The notes under the pieces are model-generated. The model was not told the origin of the DNA and ran no database searches. It worked only from the letters and a program-made list of their open reading frames with translations. From the NCBI GenBank assembly GCA_044373665.1, contig JBIPNH010000002.1:1-64000 (forward strand): DNA of 64,000 nucleotides, written 5' to 3'. Both the position numbers and the translations under genes were made by a program. Each line of letters starts with the position of its first letter. Position 1 is the first letter of the stretch. This document shows, one piece after another, positions 35,384 through 44,755 of this stretch. Source of the DNA: JABMMZ01 sp044373665. GTDB taxonomy: Bacteria; Bacteroidota; Bacteroidia; NS11-12g; UBA955.

Positions 35384-36799
35384 ATGCAAGACGAGCTAAT
35401 TTTATCCAATAATCAAACCAATACTAAGACCGACAAAAGGCAACTTTACATCGAAAGTTATGGTTGTGCTATGAATTTTAGCGACAGTGAAATTATTGGT
35501 TCTATTATGTCAGAGAACGGGTTTGAGTATACAAAAGATGAATTTAGTGCGGATGTTATTTTTTTGAATACTTGTGCAATTCGTGACAATGCAGAGCAAA
35601 AAATTAGAGACCGTTTAAAACATTTAAGAAACAATAAAAGAAAAAATTCTGATTTAATCATTGGGGTATTGGGCTGCATGGCAGAAAGATTAAAGACTAA
35701 ATTACTTGAGGAAGAAAAATTAGTTGATATAGTGGCTGGTCCCGATTCTTACAGAGATTTACCCAATTTGGTGGCCGAAGTGGAAACTGGAAATAGGGCT
35801 ATTAATGTTTTGTTGAGTAGGGAAGAAACTTATGCCGAAATCTCGCCGTTAAGATTAAATACTAACGGAATTTCTGCTTTTGTAAGTATCATGCGTGGTT
35901 GTGATAATATGTGTTCTTTTTGTGTAGTGCCTTTTACACGTGGAAGGGAAAGAAGTAGAGACCCACAAACCATATTGGAAGAAGTGAAAATACTGGGTGA
36001 CAATGGTTATAAGGAAATAACATTGTTAGGGCAAAATGTAGACAGTTATTTGTGGTTTGGAGGCGGTCCGAAAATGGACTACAAAAATGCAAGTGATGAA
36101 CAAAAAGAAAATGCAGTTAATTTTGCTCAGTTACTTGAAAAGGTAGCACTCGTTCACCCAACAATGCGCATCAGATTTAGCACTTCGCATCCTAAGGATA
36201 TTAACGACGATGTGTTGCATACGATTGCCAAATATTCCAATATTTGCAATCATATTCACTTACCTGCCCAAAGTGGAAGTAGCCGTTTGTTGGAAGCCAT
36301 GAATAGAACCTACTCAAGAGAATGGTACTTGGAAAGAATTAATAAAATTAAAGAAATTATACCCAATTGCAGTATCAGTTGTGATATTATTGCAGGGTTT
36401 TGCACCGAAACAGAAGAAGACCATCAAGCGACTTTGTCATTAATGGATGAATGTAAGTTTATCTTCAGTTATATGTACAAATACTCTGAACGACCGGGAA
36501 CGTTGGCGCAGAAAAAAATGCAAGATGATGTACCCGAGGAAACTAAGTCGCGCAGACTTTCGGAAATTATTACAATGCAAAGTAAAATTTCTTTAGAAAA
36601 TAATCAGAAGATGATAGGAAAAGTAGTGAGAGTATTAATAGACAGTGTTTCCAAAAAAAGTGAAATGGATTTATGTGGTCGTAATGATCAAAATAATATC
36701 ATTGTCTTTCCTAAAGAAGATTTCCAACTTGGAGATTACGCAGATGTGTTAATTGAAAGAGCTACAGGTACAACATTAATTGGTAAAGCCGTTAAATAA
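35384..36799 (+). CDS. miaB: tRNA-2-methylthio-N6-isopentenyladenosine synthase
   Basis: A 471-residue radical-SAM methylthiotransferase. It has the N-terminal UPF0004 domain (YGCAMNFSDSEII, then NTCAIRDNAEQK, then GVLGCMAERLK, supplying the three cysteines of the auxiliary cluster), the radical-SAM CxxxCxxC in RGCDNMCSFCVVPFTRGRERS, and a C-terminal TRAM domain. MiaB adds the 2-methylthio group at adenosine 37 of UNN-reading tRNAs. The ATG at 35384 is used because a -7 box overlaps the region of the more upstream ATG. It is first in the miaB-rpoN-type regulator-lptE-TPR-secG run with TAATG overlaps throughout. Confidence 0.95.
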   Translation: MQDELILSNNQTNTKTDKRQLYIESYGCAMNFSDSEIIGSIMSENGFEYTKDEFSADVIFLNTCAIRDNAEQKIRDRLKHLRNNKRKNSDLIIGVLGCMAERLKTKLLEEEKLVDIVAGPDSYRDLPNLVAEVETGNRAINVLLSREETYAEISPLRLNTNGISAFVSIMRGCDNMCSFCVVPFTRGRERSRDPQTILEEVKILGDNGYKEITLLGQNVDSYLWFGGGPKMDYKNASDEQKENAVNFAQLLEKVALVHPTMRIRFSTSHPKDINDDVLHTIAKYSNICNHIHLPAQSGSSRLLEAMNRTYSREWYLERINKIKEIIPNCSISCDIIAGFCTETEEDHQATLSLMDECKFIFSYMYKYSERPGTLAQKKMQDDVPEETKSRRLSEIITMQSKISLENNQKMIGKVVRVLIDSVSKKSEMDLCGRNDQNNIIVFPKEDFQLGDYADVLIERATGTTLIGKAVK

Positions 36800-38061
36800 T
36801 GCAATTACAAGGGATAAAAAATAGGTTTGAAATTGTAGGAAATTCACCTGCATTAAACCACGCATTAGAAACCGCGATAAAAGTAGCACCTACAGACATG
36901 AGTGTGTTAATTTTAGGAGAAAGTGGAGTAGGGAAAGAGTCGTTTTCTAAAATAATACATGCACAAAGTGCCCGTAAACATGCCAATTTTATAGCGGTTA
37001 ACTGTGGTGCAATTCCTGAAGGAACCATTGATTCGGAATTGTTTGGTCACGAAAAAGGCTCATTTACAGGAGCTACAGATGCCCGAAAAGGGTATTTTGA
37101 AACCGTAAGTGGTGGTACTATATTTTTGGATGAAGTAGGTGAACTACCCTTAGGCACACAAGCCCGATTGCTGCGTGTTCTCGAAAATGGAGAATACATT
37201 AAAGTGGGTTCTTCGAAAGTGTTAAAAACCAATGTAAGAGTAATAGCTGCCACAAACAGAGATTTACTCGAGAGAGCGCAACAAGGTAAGTTTAGAGAAG
37301 ATTTGTATTACCGACTTGCCACTGTGCCCATTAGAGTTCCTAAATTATCTGAAAGAAAAGAGGATGTTTATTTACTGTTTAGAAAATTTGCAAGTGCTTT
37401 TGCCGAAAAAAACCATGCCCCACTTGTAGGTTTAACTGAGGAAGCACAAGAATTATTGAACAATTACGCTTGGCCAGGAAATATTCGTCAATTAAAAAAT
37501 GTGACGGAGCAAATTTGTGTCCTAGAGTCGGAAAATAATCCAATAAGTGGCGAAATACTCAGCTACTATTTGCCTCGACCAGTTTCTAATTTACCACAAT
37601 TGGCAAGCTCTAATGAGGGACAAACTCAAGGGTTCAGCGAAAGAGATATTTTTTATAAGTTCTTAATTGAAATGAAAAAAGACGTGAGTGAACTTAAAAG
37701 GATAGTGATGGGATTAATTGAAAATAATTCCAATCGTGAGGAATTTATTAAAAAACATCAGTCGGAGATAAACCATGTTCTCTATAACCAAGAGCCTGAT
37801 TTTGATGAAGTAGACCAAAAGCAAGCTATTATTATTCCCTCAAGCACAGTTATTGCCACCAATAAAGAGAGTTTTATAGAAGTTCAGCCACTAGACGACC
37901 ATATTTTGGGCTCCTTGACTATAGCAGACCAAGAGTTGGAAATGATAAAAAATGCATTAAAGCGAAATAAAGGGAAAAGAAACCGAGCTGCCAAAGAACT
38001 TGGTATTTCTGAGCGCACCCTTTATCGTAAAATTAAACAATACAATTTAGAAGATTTTTAA
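36799..38061 (+). CDS. Sigma-54-dependent transcriptional activator (AAA+ with Fis-type HTH)
   Basis: A 420-residue enhancer-binding protein without an N-terminal receiver or sensor domain. The AAA+ domain begins almost at once: Walker A GESGVGKES (about 40-48), the sigma-54 contact loop ELFGHEKGSFTGAT (GSFTGA in place of GAFTGA), Walker B IFLDEVGEL, sensor AATNRDL and WPGNIRQL. The C-terminal helix-turn-helix is Fis-like (NRAAKELGISERTLYRKIKQ). It drives open-complex formation by RNA polymerase-sigma 54. Its start overlaps the miaB stop and its stop overlaps the lptE start, so it is embedded in a housekeeping operon. Targets are unknown. Confidence 0.9.
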   Translation: MQLQGIKNRFEIVGNSPALNHALETAIKVAPTDMSVLILGESGVGKESFSKIIHAQSARKHANFIAVNCGAIPEGTIDSELFGHEKGSFTGATDARKGYFETVSGGTIFLDEVGELPLGTQARLLRVLENGEYIKVGSSKVLKTNVRVIAATNRDLLERAQQGKFREDLYYRLATVPIRVPKLSERKEDVYLLFRKFASAFAEKNHAPLVGLTEEAQELLNNYAWPGNIRQLKNVTEQICVLESENNPISGEILSYYLPRPVSNLPQLASSNEGQTQGFSERDIFYKFLIEMKKDVSELKRIVMGLIENNSNREEFIKKHQSEINHVLYNQEPDFDEVDQKQAIIIPSSTVIATNKESFIEVQPLDDHILGSLTIADQELEMIKNALKRNKGKRNRAAKELGISERTLYRKIKQYNLEDF

Positions 38062-38567
38062 TGAAATATAAAGGATTAATTTTAGGACTTATTTTATTGA
38101 GCTTGTCTGCTTGTAAGTCATGCAAATACAGTTTGTCGGGTATCAATATTCCCGCAGATGTAAGCAACATCAGCATTGCTTATTTCAATAATCAAGCGAG
38201 TTTGGTAAATCCATCTATCAGTCAGAAGTTTACCGAGCAATTGAAAGATAAATTTATGAGAGAAACTTCATTAGCAATTGTTCCGCAAAATGGAGATTTC
38301 AAAATAACGGGGTCAATTACGGATTATAGAATTCAACCATCAGCAACAACAAATACTACAGAAGCGGCTAAAAATAGATTTTCTATGACTGTAAATGTTG
38401 TGTTTGAATGTCCTAAACATAAAGAAATGAATTTTACTGAGCAAATTACCAAATTTCAGGAGTTTAACGCTACAGAGAATTTTCAAACCATAGAAAATAG
38501 ATTGTCGGAAGAGGTAAGTACACAAATAATTCAAGAAATATTTAATAAAGTAGCTCTAAAGTGGTAA
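38061..38567 (+). CDS. lptE: LptE-family lipoprotein
   Basis: A 168-residue lipoprotein. The signal peptide ends in a lipobox LSAC (lipidated cysteine at residue 18), and the mature protein has the GIxIPxDVxxIxIxYF pattern and the INxYxIQ-like GSITDYRIQP segment of Bacteroidota LptE. LptE plugs the LptD barrel that inserts lipopolysaccharide in the outer membrane. Its place between a sigma-54 regulator and a TPR gene is the usual one in this phylum. Start and stop both overlap their neighbours by one base. Confidence 0.87.
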   Translation: MKYKGLILGLILLSLSACKSCKYSLSGINIPADVSNISIAYFNNQASLVNPSISQKFTEQLKDKFMRETSLAIVPQNGDFKITGSITDYRIQPSATTNTTEAAKNRFSMTVNVVFECPKHKEMNFTEQITKFQEFNATENFQTIENRLSEEVSTQIIQEIFNKVALKW

Positions 38568-39979
38568 TGGACAGCAATAGAATATCAGCCCTATATCTAA
38601 AGCCAGAATTAATAAGTTCTGAGGATGTAGATGGTTTAAAAAAGGTGATTGAAAACGCACCCTATTATTATTTACCCTATGTGCTTTTAGCCAAATTTTA
38701 TGTCAATGAAAATGAAAAAGAATTTGACTATTATCTTCGTCATGCCGCTATTAGAGTCAACAATAGAGAGGCTCTTTATCAGTATATTCACCAAAATGAA
38801 ACGGTAAAAAGTAAAGATAGTTTAGAAGTAGTTTCTAATAGTAATGCCATCGATAATTCAGTAACGATTACAACTCAAGAATCTGAAATTATTGTTGAAA
38901 AACAAAGTGTCGAAGAAGAAATTGCAACAGAAGAATTGCCACAACTGGAGGAAATTAAGCCGCCTATCAATGATTTGGAGGCATTTTTAAAGGATGATGA
39001 AGTAGAATTGCCTGAAAATACTGAAGTTGAGCTTATTCAACAAGACACAATAGAGGAGGTTGAAGAAATTGTTTTTGAATTGCGACACAATAATGAGTCG
39101 TCTGTAACAGATGAATTGCCATTACAGGAAACAGAGGATTTAGAATTGGTTGACACTGAATTCACTTTTTCTACTCAACATCAACAAATGGAGGAAATTA
39201 CTGAATCCATTCCGTCAGACAATGAGACAGTATTGGAAACAAAAGAAGAGCCGAAAGAGGAGTCCCAAGAAACTCATAGTGTTGAGCAAAATGAGGTGTC
39301 TACAACGGCAGAAGAATTGGTAGAGGTGTTAATTGATGAAAATACGGACCCTTTCAAAACAGAAGAAATAGTAGTTGAAGAGCTTACAGAAATTGCAGAA
39401 ACCCAGATAGAAGAAACGGAAGAGGAAATACAAGAAATAGAAAAAGAGAGTTTGCAATTAGATAGTCAGACAGAGGAATTGCATAAAACGCCAAATGATT
39501 CTCAAAAAGAATTAGAACAGTTTTTAAATTTAAGAAAAAACCCTATTTATAATTTAGAAGTTGAGTTAAACAGTAAACAGAAAGAAAGAGAAACCGCCAC
39601 TTCGGAGAAAGATTTTTTCGCTTGGCTCAAGCAGCCTAAAGTAGCCACAGAAATGGTTGAAAAATCAAACGAAGATGAGTTAATAACCGTTGATAATGTT
39701 GAAGAAGAAGTAGAGGAAGACGATATTATTGCGAGGTTCATCAAAAAGAATCCTCAAATTTCGAGACCTAAGAAAGAATTTTACAATGCCGAAAACATGG
39801 CAAAGAAAAGTGAGGTTTTTGAATTGGATTTTGTAACCGAAACATTAGCACAACTATACCAACAACAAGGAGATATTAGTTTGGCAATAAAAGCATACGA
39901 AAAATTAATTTTGCAAAATCCTTCAAAAAAGGCGTATTTTGCATCCCTTATCGAAAATCTTAAAAAAGAAAAAAAATAA
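38567..39979 (+). CDS. TPR-containing protein with long acidic linker
   Basis: A 470-residue cytoplasmic-looking protein. The N-terminal about 70 residues (LKKVIENAPYYYLPYVLLAKFY) and the C-terminal about 45 (ETLAQLYQQQGDISLAIKAYEKLILQNPSKKAYFASLI) are tetratricopeptide-like. Between them lie about 300 residues very rich in Glu, Thr and Val, low-complexity and probably disordered. ATG at 38567 overlaps the lptE stop (TAATG); the GTG at 38561 is a less likely start. This is the standard gene between lptE and secG in Bacteroidota. It has no assigned activity, and TPR ends suggest a scaffold. Confidence 0.75.
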   Translation: MDSNRISALYLKPELISSEDVDGLKKVIENAPYYYLPYVLLAKFYVNENEKEFDYYLRHAAIRVNNREALYQYIHQNETVKSKDSLEVVSNSNAIDNSVTITTQESEIIVEKQSVEEEIATEELPQLEEIKPPINDLEAFLKDDEVELPENTEVELIQQDTIEEVEEIVFELRHNNESSVTDELPLQETEDLELVDTEFTFSTQHQQMEEITESIPSDNETVLETKEEPKEESQETHSVEQNEVSTTAEELVEVLIDENTDPFKTEEIVVEELTEIAETQIEETEEEIQEIEKESLQLDSQTEELHKTPNDSQKELEQFLNLRKNPIYNLEVELNSKQKERETATSEKDFFAWLKQPKVATEMVEKSNEDELITVDNVEEEVEEDDIIARFIKKNPQISRPKKEFYNAENMAKKSEVFELDFVTETLAQLYQQQGDISLAIKAYEKLILQNPSKKAYFASLIENLKKEKK

Positions 39980-39982
39980 ATT

Positions 39983-40354
39983 ATGTTAAGTATCATATTA
40001 ATAATAGGTCTAATTGCAGCCGCTTTAATTATTGGAATTATCTTAATTCAAAACCCCAAAGGTGGAGGATTAGCTTCTAATTTCTCTTCAAGTAACCAAA
40101 TGTTTGGTGTACAAAGAACCTCAGAAGGCGTAGAGAAACTAACTTGGATTTTTGCAGCTGTAATATTAGTGGTTTCTCTTGTGGCAAGTTCATACAACGG
40201 TGCTTCTACTGTAGGTACGGGTAAAGTTGAGGCAAAAGATGCTAAAATTAACGAATTAATTAATGCACCAGCGGCTAAAGGGAATACAACACCAGCAGCA
40301 CCTGCAGCACCATCACAAGATGCTGCTCAACCAATGACACAACCAACTCCTTAA
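39983..40354 (+). CDS. secG: Preprotein translocase subunit SecG
   Basis: A 123-residue membrane protein with two hydrophobic helices (about 2-22 and 51-70) joined by a cytosolic loop containing the family signature IILIQNPKGGGLASNFSSSN. SecG assists SecYEG-mediated export. The tail (about 85-123) is Ala/Pro/Gln/Thr-rich, longer than E. coli SecG but common in Bacteroidota. It is the last gene of the miaB operon and is followed by a strong terminator. Confidence 0.93.
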   Translation: MLSIILIIGLIAAALIIGIILIQNPKGGGLASNFSSSNQMFGVQRTSEGVEKLTWIFAAVILVVSLVASSYNGASTVGTGKVEAKDAKINELINAPAAKGNTTPAAPAAPSQDAAQPMTQPTP

Positions 40355-40376
40355 TAGGAAAATAAATAAAATCTTT

Positions 40377-40408
40377 AAAAGGCGATTATTTTAATCGCCA
40401 TTTTTTTT
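40377..40408 (+). terminator. Terminator after secG
   Basis: A 7-bp stem GGCGATT/AATCGCC (40381-40387 with 40393-40399) with a 5-nt loop and an eight-T run right after it. The A-rich left flank means it could also stop the convergent gene on the minus strand. Confidence 0.8.
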
Positions 40409-40409
40409 A

Positions 40410-41117
40410 TTAGTCAATGGCGTAGGCTATGCCTATTTTAATATTTTTGTTAAATATTTTGGCATCTTTAATGCCGTTTAAGTCAAAGGTTTTTAAACTT
40501 AAATCAGGTTGAATATTAATTCCTAATTTCCCTTTTAGTAAAAAAGAAAAGTTGTTTTGGATGTAATATTGATTGCCATTAGAAAAGGAACTTTTGGCAT
40601 CAGTAAACATAATGTCATACCCTAACAAACTAGTATAACTCAACCATTTTTTTAGTCTGATTTTAGTACCTAAAACCACCCCGGTATTGAAAGCATCAAT
40701 AATATTTTTTGCTTTAGCCGAAGGGGCACTGTAAAAAGTTCTTGAGTCTAAATTGATTCCTATTCCCAAACTAAAATCATCTCCTTTTATAAAGTTAATT
40801 CCATAAGTTGCGGTAAAAACAGGTAGGTCCAAACCATATACTTTGTTGGTATCATTAAAAACGCTCGAATCTTTATTGCCATTCATTAAATAACGGACCA
40901 ACCAAGTGGCATCCATTCTAAAAAACTTTTTTTCATTAAAATGTACATAGTTGAATGATAATCCTGAGGTGTTAATGTTTTTTCCTCTTTCGGTAATTGT
41001 TTTTGGAACAGCACCTGCTTGTAAAAAGTTGAGAGATGTAATGCGCTCTTGCGCAGCTATGGTAGTGCAAATGCCAAAAGAAAAAACAAAAACAATGCGT
41101 TTTATAAAGAAATTCAT
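40410..41117 (-). CDS. Exported protein, probable outer-membrane beta-barrel
   Basis: A 235-residue protein with a signal peptide (1-22, ending IAAQ). After it the chain alternates polar and hydrophobic residues in strand-like runs and ends in KNIKIGIAYAID, with aromatic and hydrophobic residues near the C-terminus, as in outer-membrane barrels. I do not recognise the family. ATG at 41117 gives the compact signal peptide; an in-frame ATG at 41159 would add 14 residues. The gene converges on secG and the two share the terminator. It is divergent from metG. Confidence 0.6.
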   Translation of the reverse strand: MNFFIKRIVFVFSFGICTTIAAQERITSLNFLQAGAVPKTITERGKNINTSGLSFNYVHFNEKKFFRMDATWLVRYLMNGNKDSSVFNDTNKVYGLDLPVFTATYGINFIKGDDFSLGIGINLDSRTFYSAPSAKAKNIIDAFNTGVVLGTKIRLKKWLSYTSLLGYDIMFTDAKSSFSNGNQYYIQNNFSFLLKGKLGINIQPDLSLKTFDLNGIKDAKIFNKNIKIGIAYAID

Positions 41118-41175
41118 CGGTGAATAAATAGAGAAGCAATTGGTTCTATACAGGTTCATCTAATTTTTTTTTCTA

Positions 41176-41183
41176 CAAATGTA
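41176..41183 (-). promoter_or_regulatory. -7 box (TACATTTG) for the outer-membrane-like gene
   Basis: Consensus TAnnTTTG on the minus strand, 58 nt upstream of the ATG at 41117 (or 16 nt from the ATG at 41159). Confidence 0.4.
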
Positions 41184-41275
41184 TAAATATATGATTAAAC
41201 GTCAATACATCATTTGTATTATTCAAATAATGGAGAATTAAACTTGGATATTCTTTTTGTTTAATGCATTAAATG

Positions 41276-41283
41276 TATCTTTG
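41276..41283 (+). promoter_or_regulatory. -7 box (TATCTTTG) for metG
   Basis: Consensus TAnnTTTG with a TTG 16 bp upstream (41257-41259), the expected -33 position. The box ends 3 nt before the first possible ATG (41287) and 9 nt before the second (41293), so the transcript is expected to start at or near the start codon. Confidence 0.6.
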
Positions 41284-41286
41284 CCA

Positions 41287-43413
41287 ATGTCTATGAAGTC
41301 TTTTAAAAGAACCCTTGTGACAGCTGCTTTGCCTTATGCAAATGGCCCTAAACATATTGGTCATTTGGCTGGTGCCTATATTCCGGCTGATATTTATACC
41401 CGTTATTTAAGAAATGCAGGTGAAGAAGTGTTGTTTGTGTGTGGAAGTGATGAGCACGGAACAGCAATCCCAATTCAAGCTCAAAAAGAAAATACAAGCC
41501 CTCAGCATATTATTGACAGATACCATCAGTTACTGAAAGAAAATTTCGAAAAACTAGGCATTTCGTTCGACGTGTATCACCGAACCAGTGACGAAATTCA
41601 CCACCAAACTGCCCAAGAGTTTTTTTTAAATTTATATGAAAAAGGCTTGTTTAAAGAGGAGATTTCTGAACAGTATTTCGACGAAGAAAAACAAACCTTT
41701 TTAGCGGATAGATATATCAAAGGAACATGTCCCAATTGTGGTTTTCACAGTGCTTTTGGCGATCAATGCGAAAAGTGCGGAAAGGCGCTTAGTCCTAATG
41801 AATTAATTAATCCCGTATCTACACTTTCCGATAAAACACCTGTTTTAAAAACAACCAAACATTGGTATTTGCCTTTGAATGACTATGAACCATGGTTGAA
41901 AGAATGGTTACTCGAAGGACATAAAGAAGATTGGAAAACCAATGTGTATGGTCAAAGTAAAAGTTGGATTGATGGAGGTTTGTCACCCCGTGCCATGACG
42001 CGTGATCTTGATTGGGGTGTTAAAGTGCCTCTCCAAGGTGCCGAAGGTAAGGTGTTGTATGTATGGTTTGATGCCCCCATTGGCTATATTTCTGCCACTA
42101 AAGCGTTTTTTAAAGAAATGGAAGAAAATTCATTTCATTATGCCTACCCTCAAAATTCAATCATCAAATCCGGTCAAGCAAATGATTGGAAAAAGTGGTG
42201 GCAAAATGATGACAGTCGTTTGATTCATTTTATTGGAAAAGACAATATCGTGTTTCATTGTATCATTTTTCCAGCGATGTTAAAAGCAGCAGAATCCTAT
42301 ATTTTGCCAGACAATGTCCCTGCTAATGAATTTTTAAATTTAGAGGGAGAGAAAATGAGCACAAGCAGAAAGTGGAGTGTGGAAATGGAAGATTATTTCA
42401 AGGAATTTGAAAACAAGGAAGATGTACTGAGATATGTATTAACCGCTATAGCGCCTGAAACCAAAGATGCGGATTTTAGTTGGAAAGATTTTCAAACCAG
42501 AAATAACAGTGAATTAGTTGCCATTCTTGGGAATTTCATTAACAGAGTTATGGTACTTTCGCAAAAATATTATGAAGGGGTGGTGCCTGTTGCAAGTCAT
42601 TTGTTGGAGATAGACAATCAACTAATAAAGGATATTCAATTATTCCAAGAGGAAATAGACCATTCTATTCGTCAGTTTAAGTTCAGAGACGGGTTATTTG
42701 CCCTTATGAACATAGCCCGTGCGGGAAATAAATATTTGGCAGAAACAGAGCCTTGGAAATTGATTAAATCAGATGAAGAAAGAACGGCAACTGTAATGTT
42801 TAATGCCATACAGGTTTGTGCAACTTTGTCTTGGTGGATGGATGCTTTTATGCCATTTTCTGCTCAAAAATTAAGAATTCAATTGAACACACAAAAGGAA
42901 AGTTTTGTAAAGAATAGTTTTGTTCAATTACAGTCGGGTCACACACTTGGTCAAGCAGCCCACTTATTTAGTAACATTGAAGATGATATTATACAAAAAC
43001 AAATTATGAATTTGGAAGAGACTAAAAAAAATGTAGCAACTACCATTGTTTCAGAATCATTAGAACCTCAATCAGAATTAAAGCCAATTATTACTTTTGA
43101 TGATTTTGGTAAAATAGATTTAAGAGTAGGCACGGTTTTGGAAGCTGAAAAGGTTGAGAAAGCGGATAAGTTATTAAAATTAAAAGTAGATTTAGGTTTT
43201 GAACAACGGACTATTGTTTCGGGAATTGCTTTACACTTTACCCCAAGTGAATTAATAGGGCAACAAGTGTGTGTGTTAGCCAATTTAGCGCCACGCAAAA
43301 TTAAAGGAATAGAAAGTAATGGCATGTTGCTTCTTGCTGAAAATGAAGATGGTTCACTTAAACTAATGCAACCTGGAAACGGAATAGTGAGTCCGGGAAG
43401 TAAAATTGCGTAA
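41287..43413 (+). CDS. metG: Methionine--tRNA ligase
   Basis: A 708-residue class I synthetase. The HIGH motif is in LPYANGPKHIGHLAGAY, the zinc-binding knuckle is CPNCG...CEKCG, and the KMSKS motif reads EKMSTSR. Residues after about 600 form the tRNA-binding EMAP-II/OB-fold domain (FDDFGKIDLRVGTVLEAEKV) found in full-length bacterial MetRS. Coding begins at ATG 41287 (MSMKSF) or 41293 (MKSFKR); the ATG at 41257 lies upstream of the -7 box and is rejected. The enzyme charges both elongator and initiator tRNA-Met, including the tRNA at 112-183. Confidence 0.95.
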   Translation: MSMKSFKRTLVTAALPYANGPKHIGHLAGAYIPADIYTRYLRNAGEEVLFVCGSDEHGTAIPIQAQKENTSPQHIIDRYHQLLKENFEKLGISFDVYHRTSDEIHHQTAQEFFLNLYEKGLFKEEISEQYFDEEKQTFLADRYIKGTCPNCGFHSAFGDQCEKCGKALSPNELINPVSTLSDKTPVLKTTKHWYLPLNDYEPWLKEWLLEGHKEDWKTNVYGQSKSWIDGGLSPRAMTRDLDWGVKVPLQGAEGKVLYVWFDAPIGYISATKAFFKEMEENSFHYAYPQNSIIKSGQANDWKKWWQNDDSRLIHFIGKDNIVFHCIIFPAMLKAAESYILPDNVPANEFLNLEGEKMSTSRKWSVEMEDYFKEFENKEDVLRYVLTAIAPETKDADFSWKDFQTRNNSELVAILGNFINRVMVLSQKYYEGVVPVASHLLEIDNQLIKDIQLFQEEIDHSIRQFKFRDGLFALMNIARAGNKYLAETEPWKLIKSDEERTATVMFNAIQVCATLSWWMDAFMPFSAQKLRIQLNTQKESFVKNSFVQLQSGHTLGQAAHLFSNIEDDIIQKQIMNLEETKKNVATTIVSESLEPQSELKPIITFDDFGKIDLRVGTVLEAEKVEKADKLLKLKVDLGFEQRTIVSGIALHFTPSELIGQQVCVLANLAPRKIKGIESNGMLLLAENEDGSLKLMQPGNGIVSPGSKIA

Positions 43414-43440
43414 ATAGTAATTTTGTTTTACTATTAATTT
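43413..43440 (+). terminator. Weak AT-rich hairpin after metG
   Basis: AATAGTAA (43413-43420) can pair with TTACTATT (43428-43435) around a 7-nt loop, followed by an AT run. It is a weak intrinsic-terminator candidate. Confidence 0.35.
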
Positions 43441-43460
43441 ATTTATAAATTAAATTGTAC

Positions 43461-43468
43461 TATTTTCG
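43461..43468 (+). promoter_or_regulatory. Near-consensus -7 box (TATTTTCG) for the histidine kinase
   Basis: One mismatch to TAnnTTTG (C for the last T), ending 9 nt before the ATG at 43478. Confidence 0.35.
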
Positions 43469-43477
43469 CCACCTAAT

Positions 43478-44755
43478 ATGAAAAAAAGTGAGAAGATATT
43501 AAATGCACTTGGTCAAGCTTATTTTACTTTGTCAAGTAACAATAGTTTGGAAAGTTCTATAACCAATGTATTAGGTATTTTGGGTAAAGCAACCGATGTA
43601 GATCGGGTTTATATTTTTCAAAATTTTCAAAACAGTGATAACGAGGATATTTTTTCACAAAGATATGAGTGGACCAAAGAAAATATAAGTATTCAAATAG
43701 ATAATCCTGAGTTACAAGACTTGCCTTGGTCAATTTTTTCGGATTTGCGTTTGGTGATGTTAGAAAGAAAAACATACAGTGCGATAGTAAAAGACATTAC
43801 AAATGATTTTTTTAGAGAAACTTTAGAGTCGCAAGAAATTAAAGCAGTTTTGTTTGTTCCTATTTATTCGAATGACTTGTTTTGGGGATGGGTGGGTTTT
43901 GATAATTGCCAAACTGACGAAACTTTTACTGAAAGTCAACAGGACGCTTTATTAGCACTTGCATCTACAATAGGAAATGTTATAGCAATGCAAAAACAAC
44001 AGGCTGAAATACAGTTGGCTAATGACCGTTTGAAAACAGCATTAAATTCCGAAAAAGAGGTTAATAAATTAAAGTCACGTTTTGTTACCACAGCATCTCA
44101 CGAGTTTAGAACTCCTCTTTCTACTATTTCCGGGAGTACAGAATTGATGGAAATGTACATTAGTGAAATATCTAATCTAAATCTTGCAGAGAAATACGAA
44201 AAACACATCAACAGAATTAAAAAGGAAATAAATAGGATGGTTGTTTTGCTTAATGATACTCTAATTCTTGAAAAACAATCATTGGGAAAATACAGTTACA
44301 ATCCATCGAATTTTTCACTGTCCTTGTATCTTTCTAATTTTGTAAACGAGTACTATTCGCAAAAAATAGATAATAAACGCATTAAGTTGATAATGCCTGA
44401 TTTGCCTATGGATATTAGAAGCGACTCGCAAATATTAACACATATAATGTCGAATTTACTTGATAATGCTTTGAAATATTCAGATGAAAATACAACTGTA
44501 AAATTAAAAGTTGAACCATTATCGTCTGGAATACAAATTTCTATAATTGACCAAGGTATTGGCATTCCTGAAGATGAACAAGTGCATTTGTTTGAAAGCT
44601 TTTTCAGAGCCTCTAATGTAATAGGGATAGTAGGGACAGGCTTAGGACTAACTATTGTAAAGCAGTTTGTTGAATTATTAAATGGAACAATAACTTATAC
44701 AAGTGCTTTAAACAAAGGCTCTGAATTTACAATTACATTGCCTTTGCACCGCTAG
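43478..44755 (+). CDS. GAF-domain sensor histidine kinase
   Basis: A 425-residue cytoplasmic kinase with no signal or membrane segment. A GAF domain occupies about 15-175 (KATDVDRVYIFQNF, LFVPIYSNDLFWGWVGFDNC), then a helix and the HisKA domain with TASHEFRTPLSTISG (phosphoacceptor His near 208), then HATPase: N-box LLDNALKYS, G1 IDQGIGIP, G2 GTGLGLTIVKQF. No response regulator gene is adjacent, so its partner is encoded elsewhere. The signal sensed by the GAF domain is unknown. Its stop overlaps the last codons of the convergent monooxygenase fusion. Confidence 0.9.
   Translation: MKKSEKILNALGQAYFTLSSNNSLESSITNVLGILGKATDVDRVYIFQNFQNSDNEDIFSQRYEWTKENISIQIDNPELQDLPWSIFSDLRLVMLERKTYSAIVKDITNDFFRETLESQEIKAVLFVPIYSNDLFWGWVGFDNCQTDETFTESQQDALLALASTIGNVIAMQKQQAEIQLANDRLKTALNSEKEVNKLKSRFVTTASHEFRTPLSTISGSTELMEMYISEISNLNLAEKYEKHINRIKKEINRMVVLLNDTLILEKQSLGKYSYNPSNFSLSLYLSNFVNEYYSQKIDNKRIKLIMPDLPMDIRSDSQILTHIMSNLLDNALKYSDENTTVKLKVEPLSSGIQISIIDQGIGIPEDEQVHLFESFFRASNVIGIVGTGLGLTIVKQFVELLNGTITYTSALNKGSEFTITLPLHR

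Noticed and set aside
38567..39979. Acidic stretch as a frameshifted gene
   Set aside because: The frame is open from TPR-like start to TPR-like end, and the acidic bias is typical of disordered linkers.
41257..41286. metG start at the ATG at 41257
   Set aside because: The consensus -7 box at 41276-41283 lies downstream of it, and the family N-terminus begins MKxFKR.
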